Assembly (NCBI RefSeq): GCF_001307155.1
Contig: NZ_CP012830.1
Span: 4,834,501 to 4,898,500 of the forward strand
DNA length: 64,000 bases
Source of the DNA: Pseudomonas fluorescens
GTDB lineage: Bacteria; Pseudomonadota; Gammaproteobacteria; Pseudomonadales; Pseudomonadaceae
Direction: 5' to 3'
The notes under the pieces were generated by a model. It was not told the origin of the DNA. It saw only the letters and a program-made list of their open reading frames with translations, and did not search any database. Positions within the stretch are counted from its first letter, which is position 1; each line of letters begins with the position of its first letter. Positions 1 to 9,397 of this stretch are shown here, one piece after another. Both the position numbers and the translations under genes were made by a program.

Positions 1-1031
1 TCCCCCAGTTCGCTGCCCTGGTTGCTGATGCTGAAAGTCTGCGGGTTGGTTTTTTGGTGCTTCAGGCACGTGGCGCAATCGCTGCTGGCGCAGACATCCC
101 GACTGTTTGCCCCATGCAGGGCGAGTAATTGCTGGGCGGGTGCCTGCAAGTGTCCTTGTAGACACAGCGACAGACGCAAGCCGGGCAGGCGTTGCTGGAA
201 GCGCCGGATCAACTCGTCCAGGCCTTCGGCGTTGGCCAGGCGTGTGGCCAGGTTTCGACTGCTTTGGTACAGCAGCTCCAGGGCTGCATTGGCTTGTTGC
301 AAGTTCAGGGTTTTTTGCTGGACCTGGCTCTCCAGGGTGCGATGCGATTCTTCGATCGTTTCCGCCATGGCATTGAAACTCGTGGCCAACTGGCCCAGTT
401 CGTCCTGGGACTGATGGTTGACCCGCACCTTGAAATCGCCACGACGAAAGCGCTGGGTGGCGTCCACCAATTCTTTCAAGGGCGTGACAACGCCGTACTG
501 CAGTTCATATAGCCCTACCAGCAGGACGATCATGGTAGTGAACAAGGCCAGGCCCTGGATCGCCTGTTGCCAGCCTTGCTTTTGTTCGCTTTGGCGCTGC
601 AACAGGCTGACAAACTGGTTCAGTTGTTCAACGAAAGGCTGGGTCAGAGCCTGAAAAGAGGCCACATCGCCACGTTCGAGTGCCGGGCGTAAATCCTCGT
701 TCCAGCGTTGCTGGATTTGCCCATAGCTGATTTGCAGAGCGGTGGGCGGGCCATCTTCCAGTACCGCTTTGAGTGACTGGCTGTTGAGGCGAGTTTGCAG
801 GCTGTCGGTGATGCTGGCGACTTCTTCGCCAGGTGCGCCAGCGGCCAGTTTCCAGCTCAGGTGGTACGTCTCCATGCGCACCGAGCCTGCGGTGTTGATC
901 GCTGCGGCATCGCCCTGACTGAACCAGGCGATCAATCCGGCGCTCAATGAACTGGCAAGGGCGAGTATGGCGATAAGGATCACTGCCAACCCGGCGCGAG
1001 CGGGCAGGGAGCTGCGCAACCAGCGCATCAT
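1..1031 (-). CDS. narX: NarX nitrate/nitrite sensor histidine kinase (N-terminal part, cut by window edge)
   Basis: Inner-membrane sensor kinase that detects periplasmic nitrate/nitrite and phosphorylates NarL. Reading from an ATG-ATG pair at 1031/1028 (AGGA at 1044-1041), the protein has a first membrane helix at about residues 13-36, then a periplasmic part starting with the ligand P-box (AINTAGSVRMETYHL, close to the E. coli NarX P-box), a second helix, a HAMP linker (DELGQLATSFNAMAETI) and the start of the Cys-containing central module (CASSDCATC). The frame stays open to base 1; the dimerisation/phosphotransfer and ATPase domains lie outside, and narL is probably there too. It is divergent from narK1 and shares its control region. 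The exact start within the ATG pair is uncertain. Confidence 0.93.
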   Translation of the reverse strand, partial: MMRWLRSSLPARAGLAVILIAILALASSLSAGLIAWFSQGDAAAINTAGSVRMETYHLSWKLAAGAPGEEVASITDSLQTRLNSQSLKAVLEDGPPTALQISYGQIQQRWNEDLRPALERGDVASFQALTQPFVEQLNQFVSLLQRQSEQKQGWQQAIQGLALFTTMIVLLVGLYELQYGVVTPLKELVDATQRFRRGDFKVRVNHQSQDELGQLATSFNAMAETIEESHRTLESQVQQKTLNLQQANAALELLYQSSRNLATRLANAEGLDELIRRFQQRLPGLRLSLCLQGHLQAPAQQLLALHGANSRDVCASSDCATCLKHQKTNPQTFSISNQGSELG

Positions 1032-1209
1032 CAGCGATGATCCTGGGGAAAGACACGGAAACTGAGCATACGGCGTCCCGGAGTGCGGTTTTGCAGCCAG
1101 TCCCGGGTGCGCTACCTCTAAAGAGTTGCCGACGTCTCCCTGTCGGCAATGGCGTTACTGGAAAACCTTAAGAAGCTGATAAATAAAGGGTTTCAAGGTT
1201 TTCTTGAAC

Positions 1210-1225
1210 TACCTCCTTGGAGGTA
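1210..1225. promoter_or_regulatory. NarL binding site, 7-2-7 inverted heptamers
   Basis: TACCTCC-TT-GGAGGTA is a perfect inverted pair of NarL heptamers (consensus TACYYMT) with the 2-bp spacing that NarL and NarP prefer. Its centre is 53 bp upstream of the centre of the ANR box before narK1, so phospho-NarL could co-activate narK1KGHJI and possibly act on divergent narX. Confidence 0.85.
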
Positions 1226-1263
1226 GGCCGGGCAAGGATAGCCCCTTGCCCTCATGGGCTTCG

Positions 1264-1277
1264 TTGACGTGGATCAA
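1264..1277 (+). promoter_or_regulatory. ANR (FNR-type) box of the nar operon
   Basis: TTGAC-GTGG-ATCAA fits the TTGAT-N4-ATCAA consensus with one change. A -10-like TAGTCT at 1300-1305 puts +1 near 1312, which places the box centre at about -41.5, the class II activator position. This fits oxygen-limitation control of narK1K2GHJI. Confidence 0.87.
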
Positions 1278-1335
1278 GTTTTTGCGGGGTTCGCCTCTCT
1301 AGTCTGCCGCCATGGCTAACTGACTGGAGAGCATT

Positions 1336-2640
1336 GTGATCCAACCGCGTGTACGACAAGGCTTGGTGCTGGGCATGAGTACGTTGGCCTTCACCGTCTG
1401 TTTCATGGTCTGGATGATGTTTGCTGTGCTCGGGGTACCGATCAAGGAACTGCTCCAGCTCAACGAAACCCAGTTCGGCCTCTTGGCCGCAACCCCGGTG
1501 CTGACCGGCTCGCTGGTGCGTTTACCGCTGGGCCTGCTGACTGACCGCTTTGGTGGTCGCAGCGTGTTCTTCTTGCTGATGCTGTCCTGCGTCGCACCGC
1601 TGTACCTGATCAGTCACGCCACCGCCTACTGGCAATTCCTGGTACTGGGCTTGTTCGTCGGTCTGGCCGGTGGCTCGTTTTCAGTGGGCATTGCCTACGT
1701 CGCCAAATGGTTCGACAAGGAGAACCAGGGCTTCGCCATGGGCATCTTTGGTGCCGGCAATGCGGGAGCCGCAGTGACCAAGTTTCTCGCTCCGGCACTG
1801 ATCGCTGCCGGCAGTTGGCAACTGGTGCCAAAGGTCTTCAGCGCGATCCTGTTCATTACCGCGCTGTTGTTCTGGTTCGTCAGCGCCGAAAACAAGAACC
1901 ACCGTAGTGCCGCCGGCGCCAGCTTGCGTGAACAGTTGCGTTCGCTGAAAGATCCGGCGGTGTGGCGCTACTGCCAGTACTACTCGATCGTCTTCGGCGG
2001 CTACGTCGCCCTGGCCTTGTGGATGACCAAGTACTACGTGCAGGAATACGGTTTCAGCCTGCAAAGCGCAGCGCTGCTGGCGGCCTGTTTTTCCCTGCCC
2101 GGCGGGGTCCTGCGTGCCGTCGGCGGCTGGATGTCGGATCGCTGGGGCGCGCAAAGCGTGACCTGGTGGGTGTTGTGGGTCAGCTGGATCTGCCTGTTCC
2201 TGCTCTCGTACCCACAGACCCAACTGCAAGTGCAAACCCTCAACGGTCCGATGGATTTTCACATCGGCCTGAATCCTGCGCTGTTTACCGTGCTGCTATT
2301 CGTCATGGGCATCGCCTTCGCGTTCGGCAAAGCCTCGGTTTTCAAATACATCGCCAATGACTACCCGAAAAACATGGGGGCCGTGTCCGGCATCGTTGGC
2401 CTGGCGGGCGGCCTGGGCGGTTTCGTGTTGCCGATTCTGTTCGGCGCCCTGGTGGACCTCACCGGGGTGCGCTCTTCCTGCTTCATGTTGATGTACGGCG
2501 TGGTCTGGGTCTCCCTCACCTGGATGTACTTCAGCGAAATACGCAAGACCCCGGTGTTCGGTAAAGAGCTGCCGGTGACCACTTCCCCGTTTTCCAGCAT
2601 TGCCCAAGGAGAAGAACATGTCCGTTCTGCAAAAGCCTGA
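1336..2640 (+). CDS. narK: NarK1 nitrate/nitrite transporter (MFS)
   Basis: Twelve-helix major facilitator of the nitrate/nitrite porter family, 434 residues, in the inner membrane. The sequence has the MFS loop motif LGLLTDRFGGR between helices 2 and 3 and the family-typical Gly-rich signatures (AGGSFSVGIAYVAKWF and GIVGLAGGLGGF). The start is a GTG at 1336 with a GGAGAG ribosome site; no better start lies downstream. It is first in an operon with a second NarK paralogue and narGHJI; in such pairs one member is thought to import nitrate with protons and the other to exchange nitrate for nitrite. This is the type I-like member by position and length. Confidence 0.93.
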   Translation: MIQPRVRQGLVLGMSTLAFTVCFMVWMMFAVLGVPIKELLQLNETQFGLLAATPVLTGSLVRLPLGLLTDRFGGRSVFFLLMLSCVAPLYLISHATAYWQFLVLGLFVGLAGGSFSVGIAYVAKWFDKENQGFAMGIFGAGNAGAAVTKFLAPALIAAGSWQLVPKVFSAILFITALLFWFVSAENKNHRSAAGASLREQLRSLKDPAVWRYCQYYSIVFGGYVALALWMTKYYVQEYGFSLQSAALLAACFSLPGGVLRAVGGWMSDRWGAQSVTWWVLWVSWICLFLLSYPQTQLQVQTLNGPMDFHIGLNPALFTVLLFVMGIAFAFGKASVFKYIANDYPKNMGAVSGIVGLAGGLGGFVLPILFGALVDLTGVRSSCFMLMYGVVWVSLTWMYFSEIRKTPVFGKELPVTTSPFSSIAQGEEHVRSAKA

Positions 2641-4015
2641 CAAAGGCCCGGTGATTCATGACTGGCGCCCCGAGGACCCCGCATTCTGGGGGCGTAGCGG
2701 CAAACAGACTGCCACCCGCAACCTGTGGATTTCCATTCCTGCACTGCTGCTGGCCTTTGCGGTGTGGATGGTCTGGAGCACGGTAATTGTGCGTTTGAAT
2801 GCCATCGGCTTCAGCTTCACCACCGACCAGTTGTTTTGGCTGGCGGCGTTGCCGGGTTTGTCTGGTGCGACCTTGCGCGTCTTCTACTCATTCATGGTGC
2901 CGATTTTCGGTGGCCGGCGCTGGACCGCCCTGAGTACCGCATCGCTGTTGTTGCCCTCGATCTGGATGGGTTTCGCCGTGCAGAACCCAAGCACCTCTTA
3001 CAGCGTGTTCGTATTGATCGCCTTGCTCTGCGGTTTTGGTGGCGGCAACTTTGCCTCGAGCATGTCCAACATCAGCTTCTTCTATCCCAAGTCTCAGCAG
3101 GGTACAGCCCTTGGCCTCAACGCCGGGTTGGGTAACCTGGGCGTTTCGGTGATGCAATTCTGTGTACCGCTGGTGATCACCTTCGGTGTGTTCGGCTTTA
3201 TGGGCGGTAAACCGCAAGTCCTGGCCGACGGTGGCCAGTTGTGGTTGCAGAATGCCGGGTTGATCTGGGTGCCGTTCATTGTGTTGGTGACGCTGCTGGC
3301 CTGGTTCGGCATGAATGATCTGTCCAGTGCCCGCGCTTCGTTCAGCGACCAGGCCGTTATCTTCAAACGCAAGCACAACTGGCTGATGTGCTGGTTGTAC
3401 CTGGCGACTTTCGGTTCGTTCATCGGTTTTTCCGCGGCGTTTCCGCTGCTGATCAAGACCTCCTTTCCTGATGTCATCGCCTTGAAATTCGCCTTCCTCG
3501 GCCCATTGGTCGGCGCACTGGTACGCCCGTTGGGTGGCTGGCTGGCGGACAAGCTCGGTGGTGCGAAAGTGACCTTGTGGAACTTCATGCTGATGATCGT
3601 GATGGTCTTCGGCGTATTGCACTTCCTCCCCCAGAACGGTTCGGGCGGCAACTTCTACGGCTTCCTTGGCATGTTCATGCTGCTGTTCATCACCACCGGT
3701 GTCGGCAATGGCTCCACCTTCCGGATGATCCCGGTGATCTTTCGCACCCAGCATGAAAAAGCCTCTGCCGGAAAACCACCCGCCGTGCGCGAACAAGCGC
3801 TCAAGGATGCCGGCAAAGAGTCGGCCGCCGTCCTCGGTTTCAGTTCGGCCATCGGCGCCTTCGGTGCGTTCTTCATTCCCAAATCCTTCGGCACTTCGAT
3901 GGCCCAGACCGGCGGCCCTGAGATGGCTTTCTACATGTTCGTCGGCTTTTACCTGAGCTGCATTGTGGTGACCTGGTGGTGGTACGCGCGCAAAGGCGCC
4001 GCAACCCCCTGCTAA
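2618..4015 (+). CDS. narK2: NarK2 nitrate/nitrite transporter (MFS)
   Basis: Second nitrate/nitrite porter, 465 residues. The ATG at 2618 is chosen because AAGGAGAAG at 2606-2613 precedes it; this makes it overlap the end of narK1 by 23 bp, implying translational coupling. The protein has an N-terminal cytoplasmic extension (residues 1-30, HDWRPEDPAFW) typical of the second NarK of Pseudomonas operons, the signature GFGGGNFASSMSNISFF, and a central loop rich in charged residues. It probably provides nitrate/nitrite exchange to feed the cytoplasm-facing NarG and remove toxic nitrite. Confidence 0.93.
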   Translation: MSVLQKPDKGPVIHDWRPEDPAFWGRSGKQTATRNLWISIPALLLAFAVWMVWSTVIVRLNAIGFSFTTDQLFWLAALPGLSGATLRVFYSFMVPIFGGRRWTALSTASLLLPSIWMGFAVQNPSTSYSVFVLIALLCGFGGGNFASSMSNISFFYPKSQQGTALGLNAGLGNLGVSVMQFCVPLVITFGVFGFMGGKPQVLADGGQLWLQNAGLIWVPFIVLVTLLAWFGMNDLSSARASFSDQAVIFKRKHNWLMCWLYLATFGSFIGFSAAFPLLIKTSFPDVIALKFAFLGPLVGALVRPLGGWLADKLGGAKVTLWNFMLMIVMVFGVLHFLPQNGSGGNFYGFLGMFMLLFITTGVGNGSTFRMIPVIFRTQHEKASAGKPPAVREQALKDAGKESAAVLGFSSAIGAFGAFFIPKSFGTSMAQTGGPEMAFYMFVGFYLSCIVVTWWWYARKGAATPC

Positions 4016-4081
4016 GACGATCCGAATCCAACCTGCGTGGGCGGGGCACAGAACCCCGCAGCAAGCCTGAGAGGACACACC

Positions 4082-7000
4082 GTGAGTCATTTACTGGATC
4101 AACTGCGGTTTTTCAATCGCAAGCAAAACGAGTTTTCCGACGGTCACGGCGAGACCCGCAAAGAGTCTCGCGACTGGGAGAACGTCTACCGTTCGCGCTG
4201 GCAGTACGACAAGATCGTGCGTTCCACCCATGGGGTGAACTGCACCGGGTCTTGTTCGTGGAAAATCTACGTCAAGAACGGCTTGATCACTTGGGAAACC
4301 CAGCAGACCGACTACCCGCGTACCCGCAATGATCTGCCTAACCATGAGCCCCGTGGTTGCCCGCGTGGCGCCAGTTACAGCTGGTACATCTACAGCGCCA
4401 ACCGGCTCAAGTACCCGAAAATCCGCAAGCCGTTGCTCAAGCTCTGGCGTGATGCGCGGCAGACCCTGGCGCCAGTGGAAGCGTGGGCCAGCATCGTCGA
4501 GGACAAGGTCAAGGCCGACTCCTATAAAAGCAAGCGTGGCATGGGCGGCTTCATTCGTTCCAACTGGGAGGAAGTCAACGAGATCATTGCCGCGTCCAAC
4601 GTCTACTCCATCAAACAATATGGCCCCGACCGCATCGTCGGGTTCTCGCCGATCCCGGCCATGTCGATGGTCAGCTATGCGGCCGGTTCGCGTTACCTGT
4701 CGCTGATCGGCGGCGCTTGCCTGAGTTTCTACGACTGGTACTGCGACTTGCCACCGGCTTCGCCGATGGTCTGGGGCGAGCAGACCGACGTGCCGGAATC
4801 GGCCGACTGGTACAACTCCAACTACATTATCGCCTGGGGCTCCAACGTCCCGCAGACGCGCACCCCGGACGCGCACTTCTTCACCGAAGTCCGTTACAAG
4901 GGCACCAAGACTGTCGCCATCACCCCCGACTATTCGGAAGTGGCCAAGCTCACCGACCTGTGGCTGAACCCTAAACAAGGCACTGACGCAGCGCTGGCCC
5001 AGGCGTTCAACCATGTGATCTTCAAAGAGTTCCACCTGGACAAACCGAGCGCTTATTTCACTGACTACGCCAAGCGCTTCACCGATTTGCCGGTGCTGGT
5101 GCTGCTCAAGCAAATGCCCGACAAGGCACCGGGTGCCGGTTATCAGCCGGACCGTTTCTTGCGCGCCAGTGACCTGACCGACAACCTTGGTCAGGAAAAC
5201 AATCCGCAATGGAAAACCATCGCCCTGGATGTCAACGGTGAACTGGTATCCCCTCAAGGTTCCATCGGCTATCGCTGGGGCGAGAAGGGCAAGTGGAACA
5301 TCCTCCCTCGTGAAGGCGGCGAAGGCCGTGAGATCGATCTCAAGCTGAGCCTGATTGGCGATGACGTCGCCGAAGTGGCGTTCCCGTATTTTGCCGGCGA
5401 ATCCCACGAGCACTTCCAGCACGTTGCTGGCGATGCCGTGCAGTACCGCCGTGTGCCAGTGCATAACGTGGTGCTGGCAGACGGTAGCATCGCTAAAGTT
5501 GCAACGGTGTTTGACCTGTCGGCAGCCAACCTGGCTATCGACCGCGGTCTCGGTGGCGCTAACGTCGCCAAGGATTACAACGACGCTTCGGTGCCGGGAA
5601 CTCCAGCCTGGCAGGAGCAGATCACTGGCGTCAGCCGTGAGAAAGCGATCCAGATCGCCCGTGAGTTCGCCGACAACGCCGACAAGACCAAGGGCCGCTC
5701 GATGATCATCGTCGGCGCGGCAATGAACCACTGGTACCACATGGACATGAACTACCGCGGGCTGATCAACATGCTCATGCTCTGCGGGTGTGTCGGTCAG
5801 ACCGGTGGCGGTTGGGCGCACTACGTCGGCCAGGAAAAGCTCCGTCCGCAATGCGGCTGGCTGCCCCTGGCGTTCGGCCTGGACTGGAATCGTCCACCCC
5901 GTCAAATGAACGGCACCAGCTTCTTCTACGCCCACAGTTCGCAATGGCGCCACGAGAAAATGAGCATGCACGACGTGCTCTCGCCGCTGGCCGATAAATC
6001 GCAATTTCCCGAGCATGCGCTGGACTACAACATCCGCGCCGAACGTGCCGGCTGGTTGCCCAGCGCACCGCAACTCAATACCAACCCGCTGCACATTTGC
6101 CGCGATGCCGCCGCAGCCGGCATGGACCCGAAAGACTACGTGGTCAAGTCGCTGCAGGATGGTTCGCTGCGCTTCTCCTGCGAGCAGCCGGACAGCCCGG
6201 TGAACTTCCCGCGCAACATGTTTATCTGGCGTTCGAACTTGCTGGGCTCCTCGGGCAAGGGCCACGAGTACATGCTCAAGTACCTGCTCGGCACCAAAAA
6301 CGGAGTGATGAACGAAGACATTGGCCAGGTCGGCGATTGCAAACCCGAAGAAGCCGAATGGGTGGACGAGGGTGCCATCGGCAAGCTTGACCTGGTCACC
6401 ACGCTGGACTTCCGCATGTCCTCGACTTGCGTCTACTCCGACATCGTCTTGCCGACCGCAACCTGGTACGAAAAAGACGACATGAACACCTCGGACATGC
6501 ACCCGTTCATTCACCCGTTGTCGGCGGCTATCGATCCGGCCTGGGAATCGCGTTCCGACTGGGAGATCTACAAAGGCATCGCCAAGGCGTTTTCCAGCAT
6601 GTCGGAAGGGCACCTGGGCGTTGAAAAAGACCTGGTGACCATCCCGCTGATGCACGACAGCGTCGGCGAACTGGCCCAGCCGTTTGGCGGCACCGACTGG
6701 AAAAGCGCCGGCGTGGCACCGATACCGGGCAAGAACGCGCCGAACCTGCATGTGGTCGAGCGTGACTACCCGAACATCTACAAACAGTTCTCCTCGCTGG
6801 GGCCATTGCTGGAAAAGCACGGCAACGGCGGCAAGGGCATCAACTGGAACACCGATGACGAAGTGAAGTTCCTCGGTGAACTCAATCACCACGAAGGGGC
6901 TGCCGGGATCAGCCATGGTCGGCCGAAAATCGACACGGCGATCGATGCCGCGGAAGTGATTCTGTCTCTGGCACCGGAAACCAACGGCCATGTCGCCGTC

Positions 7001-7855
7001 AAGGCCTGGGCCGCGTTGTCGGAATTTACCGGCATCGATCACAGTCACCTGGCGTTGTCCAAGGCCCATGAGGCGATTCGTTTCCGCGACATTCAGGCAC
7101 AGCCGCGCAAGATCATCTCCAGCCCGACCTGGTCGGGACTCGAAGACGATCACGTCAGCTACAACGCCGGCTACACCAATGTTCACGAGGCGATCCCATG
7201 GCGCACCATCACCGGCCGTCAGCAGTTCTATCAGGATCACCCGTGGATGCAGGCATTCGGTGAGCAACTGATGAGTTATCGGCCGCCGGTCAACACCCGG
7301 ACCATCGAAGGGGTGAAAGGCAAGCGCAGTAACGGCGAGACCGAAATCGTCCTGAACTGGATCACTCCGCACCAGAAATGGGGCATTCACAGTACCTACA
7401 GCGACAATCTGCTGATGCTGACCCTCAGCCGTGGCGGGCCGATTGTCTGGCTCTCGGAGGTCGACGCGAAACGCGCCGGCATCGAGGACAACGACTGGAT
7501 CGAGTGCTTCAACGCCAACGGCGCATTGACCGCCCGGGCGGTGGTCAGCCAGCGGGTCAAGGAAGGCATGGTGATGATGTACCACGCCCAGGAACGGATC
7601 GTGAACGTGCCAGGTTCAGAAACCACCAAGACCCGTGGCGGCCACCACAATTCAGTCACCCGGGTGGTGCTCAAGCCGACCCACATGATCGGCGGCTATG
7701 CCCAGCAGGCCTACGGTTTCAACTATTACGGCACGGTCGGCTGCAACCGCGATGAATTCGTCGTGGTGCGCAAGATGGCCAAAGTCGACTGGCTCGATGG
7801 TTCAAGTGGCGATGACCTGCCACGTCCCCTGCCGACCGATATCGAGGAGAACTGA
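4082..7855 (+). CDS. narG: NarG respiratory nitrate reductase, catalytic alpha subunit
   Basis: Membrane-anchored, cytoplasm-facing molybdenum enzyme reducing nitrate to nitrite with quinol electrons. GTG start at 4082, 1257 residues (E. coli NarG 1247). The FS0 [4Fe-4S] ligands are present: His50, Cys54, Cys58 (HGVNCTGSC) and Cys93 (RGCPRG). The molybdenum ligand Asp222 is in YCDLPPAS. The bis-MGD cofactor regions run through residue 1257, with the typical TATWYEKDDMNTSDMHPF block. No twin-arginine signal is cleaved, as expected for cytoplasmic NarG. It is followed one base after its stop by narH. Confidence 0.98.
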   Translation: MSHLLDQLRFFNRKQNEFSDGHGETRKESRDWENVYRSRWQYDKIVRSTHGVNCTGSCSWKIYVKNGLITWETQQTDYPRTRNDLPNHEPRGCPRGASYSWYIYSANRLKYPKIRKPLLKLWRDARQTLAPVEAWASIVEDKVKADSYKSKRGMGGFIRSNWEEVNEIIAASNVYSIKQYGPDRIVGFSPIPAMSMVSYAAGSRYLSLIGGACLSFYDWYCDLPPASPMVWGEQTDVPESADWYNSNYIIAWGSNVPQTRTPDAHFFTEVRYKGTKTVAITPDYSEVAKLTDLWLNPKQGTDAALAQAFNHVIFKEFHLDKPSAYFTDYAKRFTDLPVLVLLKQMPDKAPGAGYQPDRFLRASDLTDNLGQENNPQWKTIALDVNGELVSPQGSIGYRWGEKGKWNILPREGGEGREIDLKLSLIGDDVAEVAFPYFAGESHEHFQHVAGDAVQYRRVPVHNVVLADGSIAKVATVFDLSAANLAIDRGLGGANVAKDYNDASVPGTPAWQEQITGVSREKAIQIAREFADNADKTKGRSMIIVGAAMNHWYHMDMNYRGLINMLMLCGCVGQTGGGWAHYVGQEKLRPQCGWLPLAFGLDWNRPPRQMNGTSFFYAHSSQWRHEKMSMHDVLSPLADKSQFPEHALDYNIRAERAGWLPSAPQLNTNPLHICRDAAAAGMDPKDYVVKSLQDGSLRFSCEQPDSPVNFPRNMFIWRSNLLGSSGKGHEYMLKYLLGTKNGVMNEDIGQVGDCKPEEAEWVDEGAIGKLDLVTTLDFRMSSTCVYSDIVLPTATWYEKDDMNTSDMHPFIHPLSAAIDPAWESRSDWEIYKGIAKAFSSMSEGHLGVEKDLVTIPLMHDSVGELAQPFGGTDWKSAGVAPIPGKNAPNLHVVERDYPNIYKQFSSLGPLLEKHGNGGKGINWNTDDEVKFLGELNHHEGAAGISHGRPKIDTAIDAAEVILSLAPETNGHVAVKAWAALSEFTGIDHSHLALSKAHEAIRFRDIQAQPRKIISSPTWSGLEDDHVSYNAGYTNVHEAIPWRTITGRQQFYQDHPWMQAFGEQLMSYRPPVNTRTIEGVKGKRSNGETEIVLNWITPHQKWGIHSTYSDNLLMLTLSRGGPIVWLSEVDAKRAGIEDNDWIECFNANGALTARAVVSQRVKEGMVMMYHAQERIVNVPGSETTKTRGGHHNSVTRVVLKPTHMIGGYAQQAYGFNYYGTVGCNRDEFVVVRKMAKVDWLDGSSGDDLPRPLPTDIEEN

Positions 7856-7856
7856 G

Positions 7857-9395
7857 ATGAAGATTCGCTCACAAATCGGCATGGTTCTGAACCTGGACAA
7901 ATGCATCGGTTGCCACACCTGTTCGATCACCTGCAAAAACGTCTGGACCAGCCGCGAAGGTATGGAATACGCCTGGTTCAACAACGTCGAATCGAAACCG
8001 GGGATTGGCTATCCGAAAGAATGGGAAAACCAGGACAAGTGGAAGGGCGGCTGGATTCGCAACGCCAACGGCACGATCAACCCGCGCATTGGCGGGAAAT
8101 TCCGGGTGTTGGCGAACATTTTCGCCAACCCTGACCTGCCGAGCCTCGACGACTACTACGAACCGTTCGACTTCGATTACCAGCACCTGCACACCGCGCC
8201 GCTGGGCGAGCACCAGCCAACAGCGCGCCCGCGTTCGCTGATCTCCGGCAAGCGCATGGAGAAAATCGAGTGGGGCCCGAACTGGGAGGAGATTCTCGGT
8301 ACCGAGTTCGCCAAGCGCCGCAAGGACAAGAACTTCGACAAGATTCAGGCGGACATTTACGGCGAATACGAAAACACCTTCATGATGTATCTGCCGCGCC
8401 TGTGCGAGCACTGCCTCAACCCGACCTGCGCGGCCTCGTGCCCGAGCGGGGCGATCTACAAGCGCGAAGAGGATGGCATCGTCCTGATCGACCAGGAAAA
8501 ATGCCGTGGCTGGCGGATGTGCATCAGCGGTTGTCCGTACAAGAAGATCTATTTCAACTGGAAAAGCGGCAAGTCCGAGAAATGCATCTTCTGCTACCCG
8601 CGTATCGAAGCCGGGATGCCGACCGTTTGCGCTGAAACCTGCGTCGGGCGCATTCGTTATCTCGGGGTGCTGCTGTATGACGCCGATCGCATCAGCGAAG
8701 TGGCAAGCACCGCCAATGAGCAGGATCTGTACGAGAAACAACTGGAGATCTTCCTCGACCCGAATGACCCGGCGGTGATCCGTCAGGCCTTGGCCGATGG
8801 TGTGCCGCAGTCAGTGATCGACTCTGCGCAACGTTCGCCGGTCTACAAAATGGCCGTGGACTGGAAGTTGGCGCTGCCGCTGCACCCGGAATACCGCACC
8901 TTGCCGATGGTCTGGTACGTACCGCCGCTGTCGCCGATCCAGAATGCGGCGACCGCCGGCACCGTGGGCCTGAACGGGGTGATCCCGGATGTCGACAGCC
9001 TGCGTATTCCACTGAAGTACCTGGCGAACCTGCTGACAGCGGGCGATGAAAAACCGGTCAAGCGTGCGCTTAAACGCTTGCTGGCGATGCGCGCCTACAA
9101 ACGTTCCGAGCAAGTCGATGGCGTCCAGGACCTGCAAGTGCTTAAGGATGTCGGCTTGAGCGTGGCCCAGGTCGAAGAAATGTATCGCTACCTGGCGATC
9201 GCCAACTACGAAGACCGCTTTGTGGTGCCCAGCGCCCACCGTGAAGACGCGATGAGCGATGCCTTCGCCGAGCGCTCCGGTTGCGGTTTCAGTTTCGGCA
9301 GCGGCTGTAGCGGCAGCTCCGACACCAACATGTTCGGCGCCAAGAAAGCCAACCGCCGCGACATCCTCAAAACCGTTCAGTTGTGGGAGGAATGA
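7857..9395 (+). CDS. narH: NarH respiratory nitrate reductase, iron-sulfur beta subunit
   Basis: Electron-transfer subunit carrying electrons from NarI haems to NarG. 512 residues from the ATG at 7857, with AGGAGA at the narG end as ribosome site. Four cluster motifs are visible: CIGCHTCSITC (residues 16-26), CEHCLNPTCAASC, CRGWRMCISGC (Trp replaces the second Cys, giving the [3Fe-4S] centre) and CIFCYPRIE / CAETC. The C-terminal tail GCGFSFGSGCSG is the normal NarH ending. It stops inside the start region of narJ. Confidence 0.98.
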   Translation: MKIRSQIGMVLNLDKCIGCHTCSITCKNVWTSREGMEYAWFNNVESKPGIGYPKEWENQDKWKGGWIRNANGTINPRIGGKFRVLANIFANPDLPSLDDYYEPFDFDYQHLHTAPLGEHQPTARPRSLISGKRMEKIEWGPNWEEILGTEFAKRRKDKNFDKIQADIYGEYENTFMMYLPRLCEHCLNPTCAASCPSGAIYKREEDGIVLIDQEKCRGWRMCISGCPYKKIYFNWKSGKSEKCIFCYPRIEAGMPTVCAETCVGRIRYLGVLLYDADRISEVASTANEQDLYEKQLEIFLDPNDPAVIRQALADGVPQSVIDSAQRSPVYKMAVDWKLALPLHPEYRTLPMVWYVPPLSPIQNAATAGTVGLNGVIPDVDSLRIPLKYLANLLTAGDEKPVKRALKRLLAMRAYKRSEQVDGVQDLQVLKDVGLSVAQVEEMYRYLAIANYEDRFVVPSAHREDAMSDAFAERSGCGFSFGSGCSGSSDTNMFGAKKANRRDILKTVQLWEE

Positions 9396-9397
9396 GC

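Noticed and set aside
628..1149. 173-residue minus-strand reading before narK
   Set aside because: It overlaps narX in another frame; narX has recognisable P-box and HAMP features and this does not.
2888..4090. 400-residue minus-strand reading opposite narK2
   Set aside because: Shadow of a real transporter gene; low-complexity, no family features.
4091..7585. 1164-residue minus-strand reading opposite narG
   Set aside because: Shadow caused by GC-rich codon bias; narG matches its family throughout.
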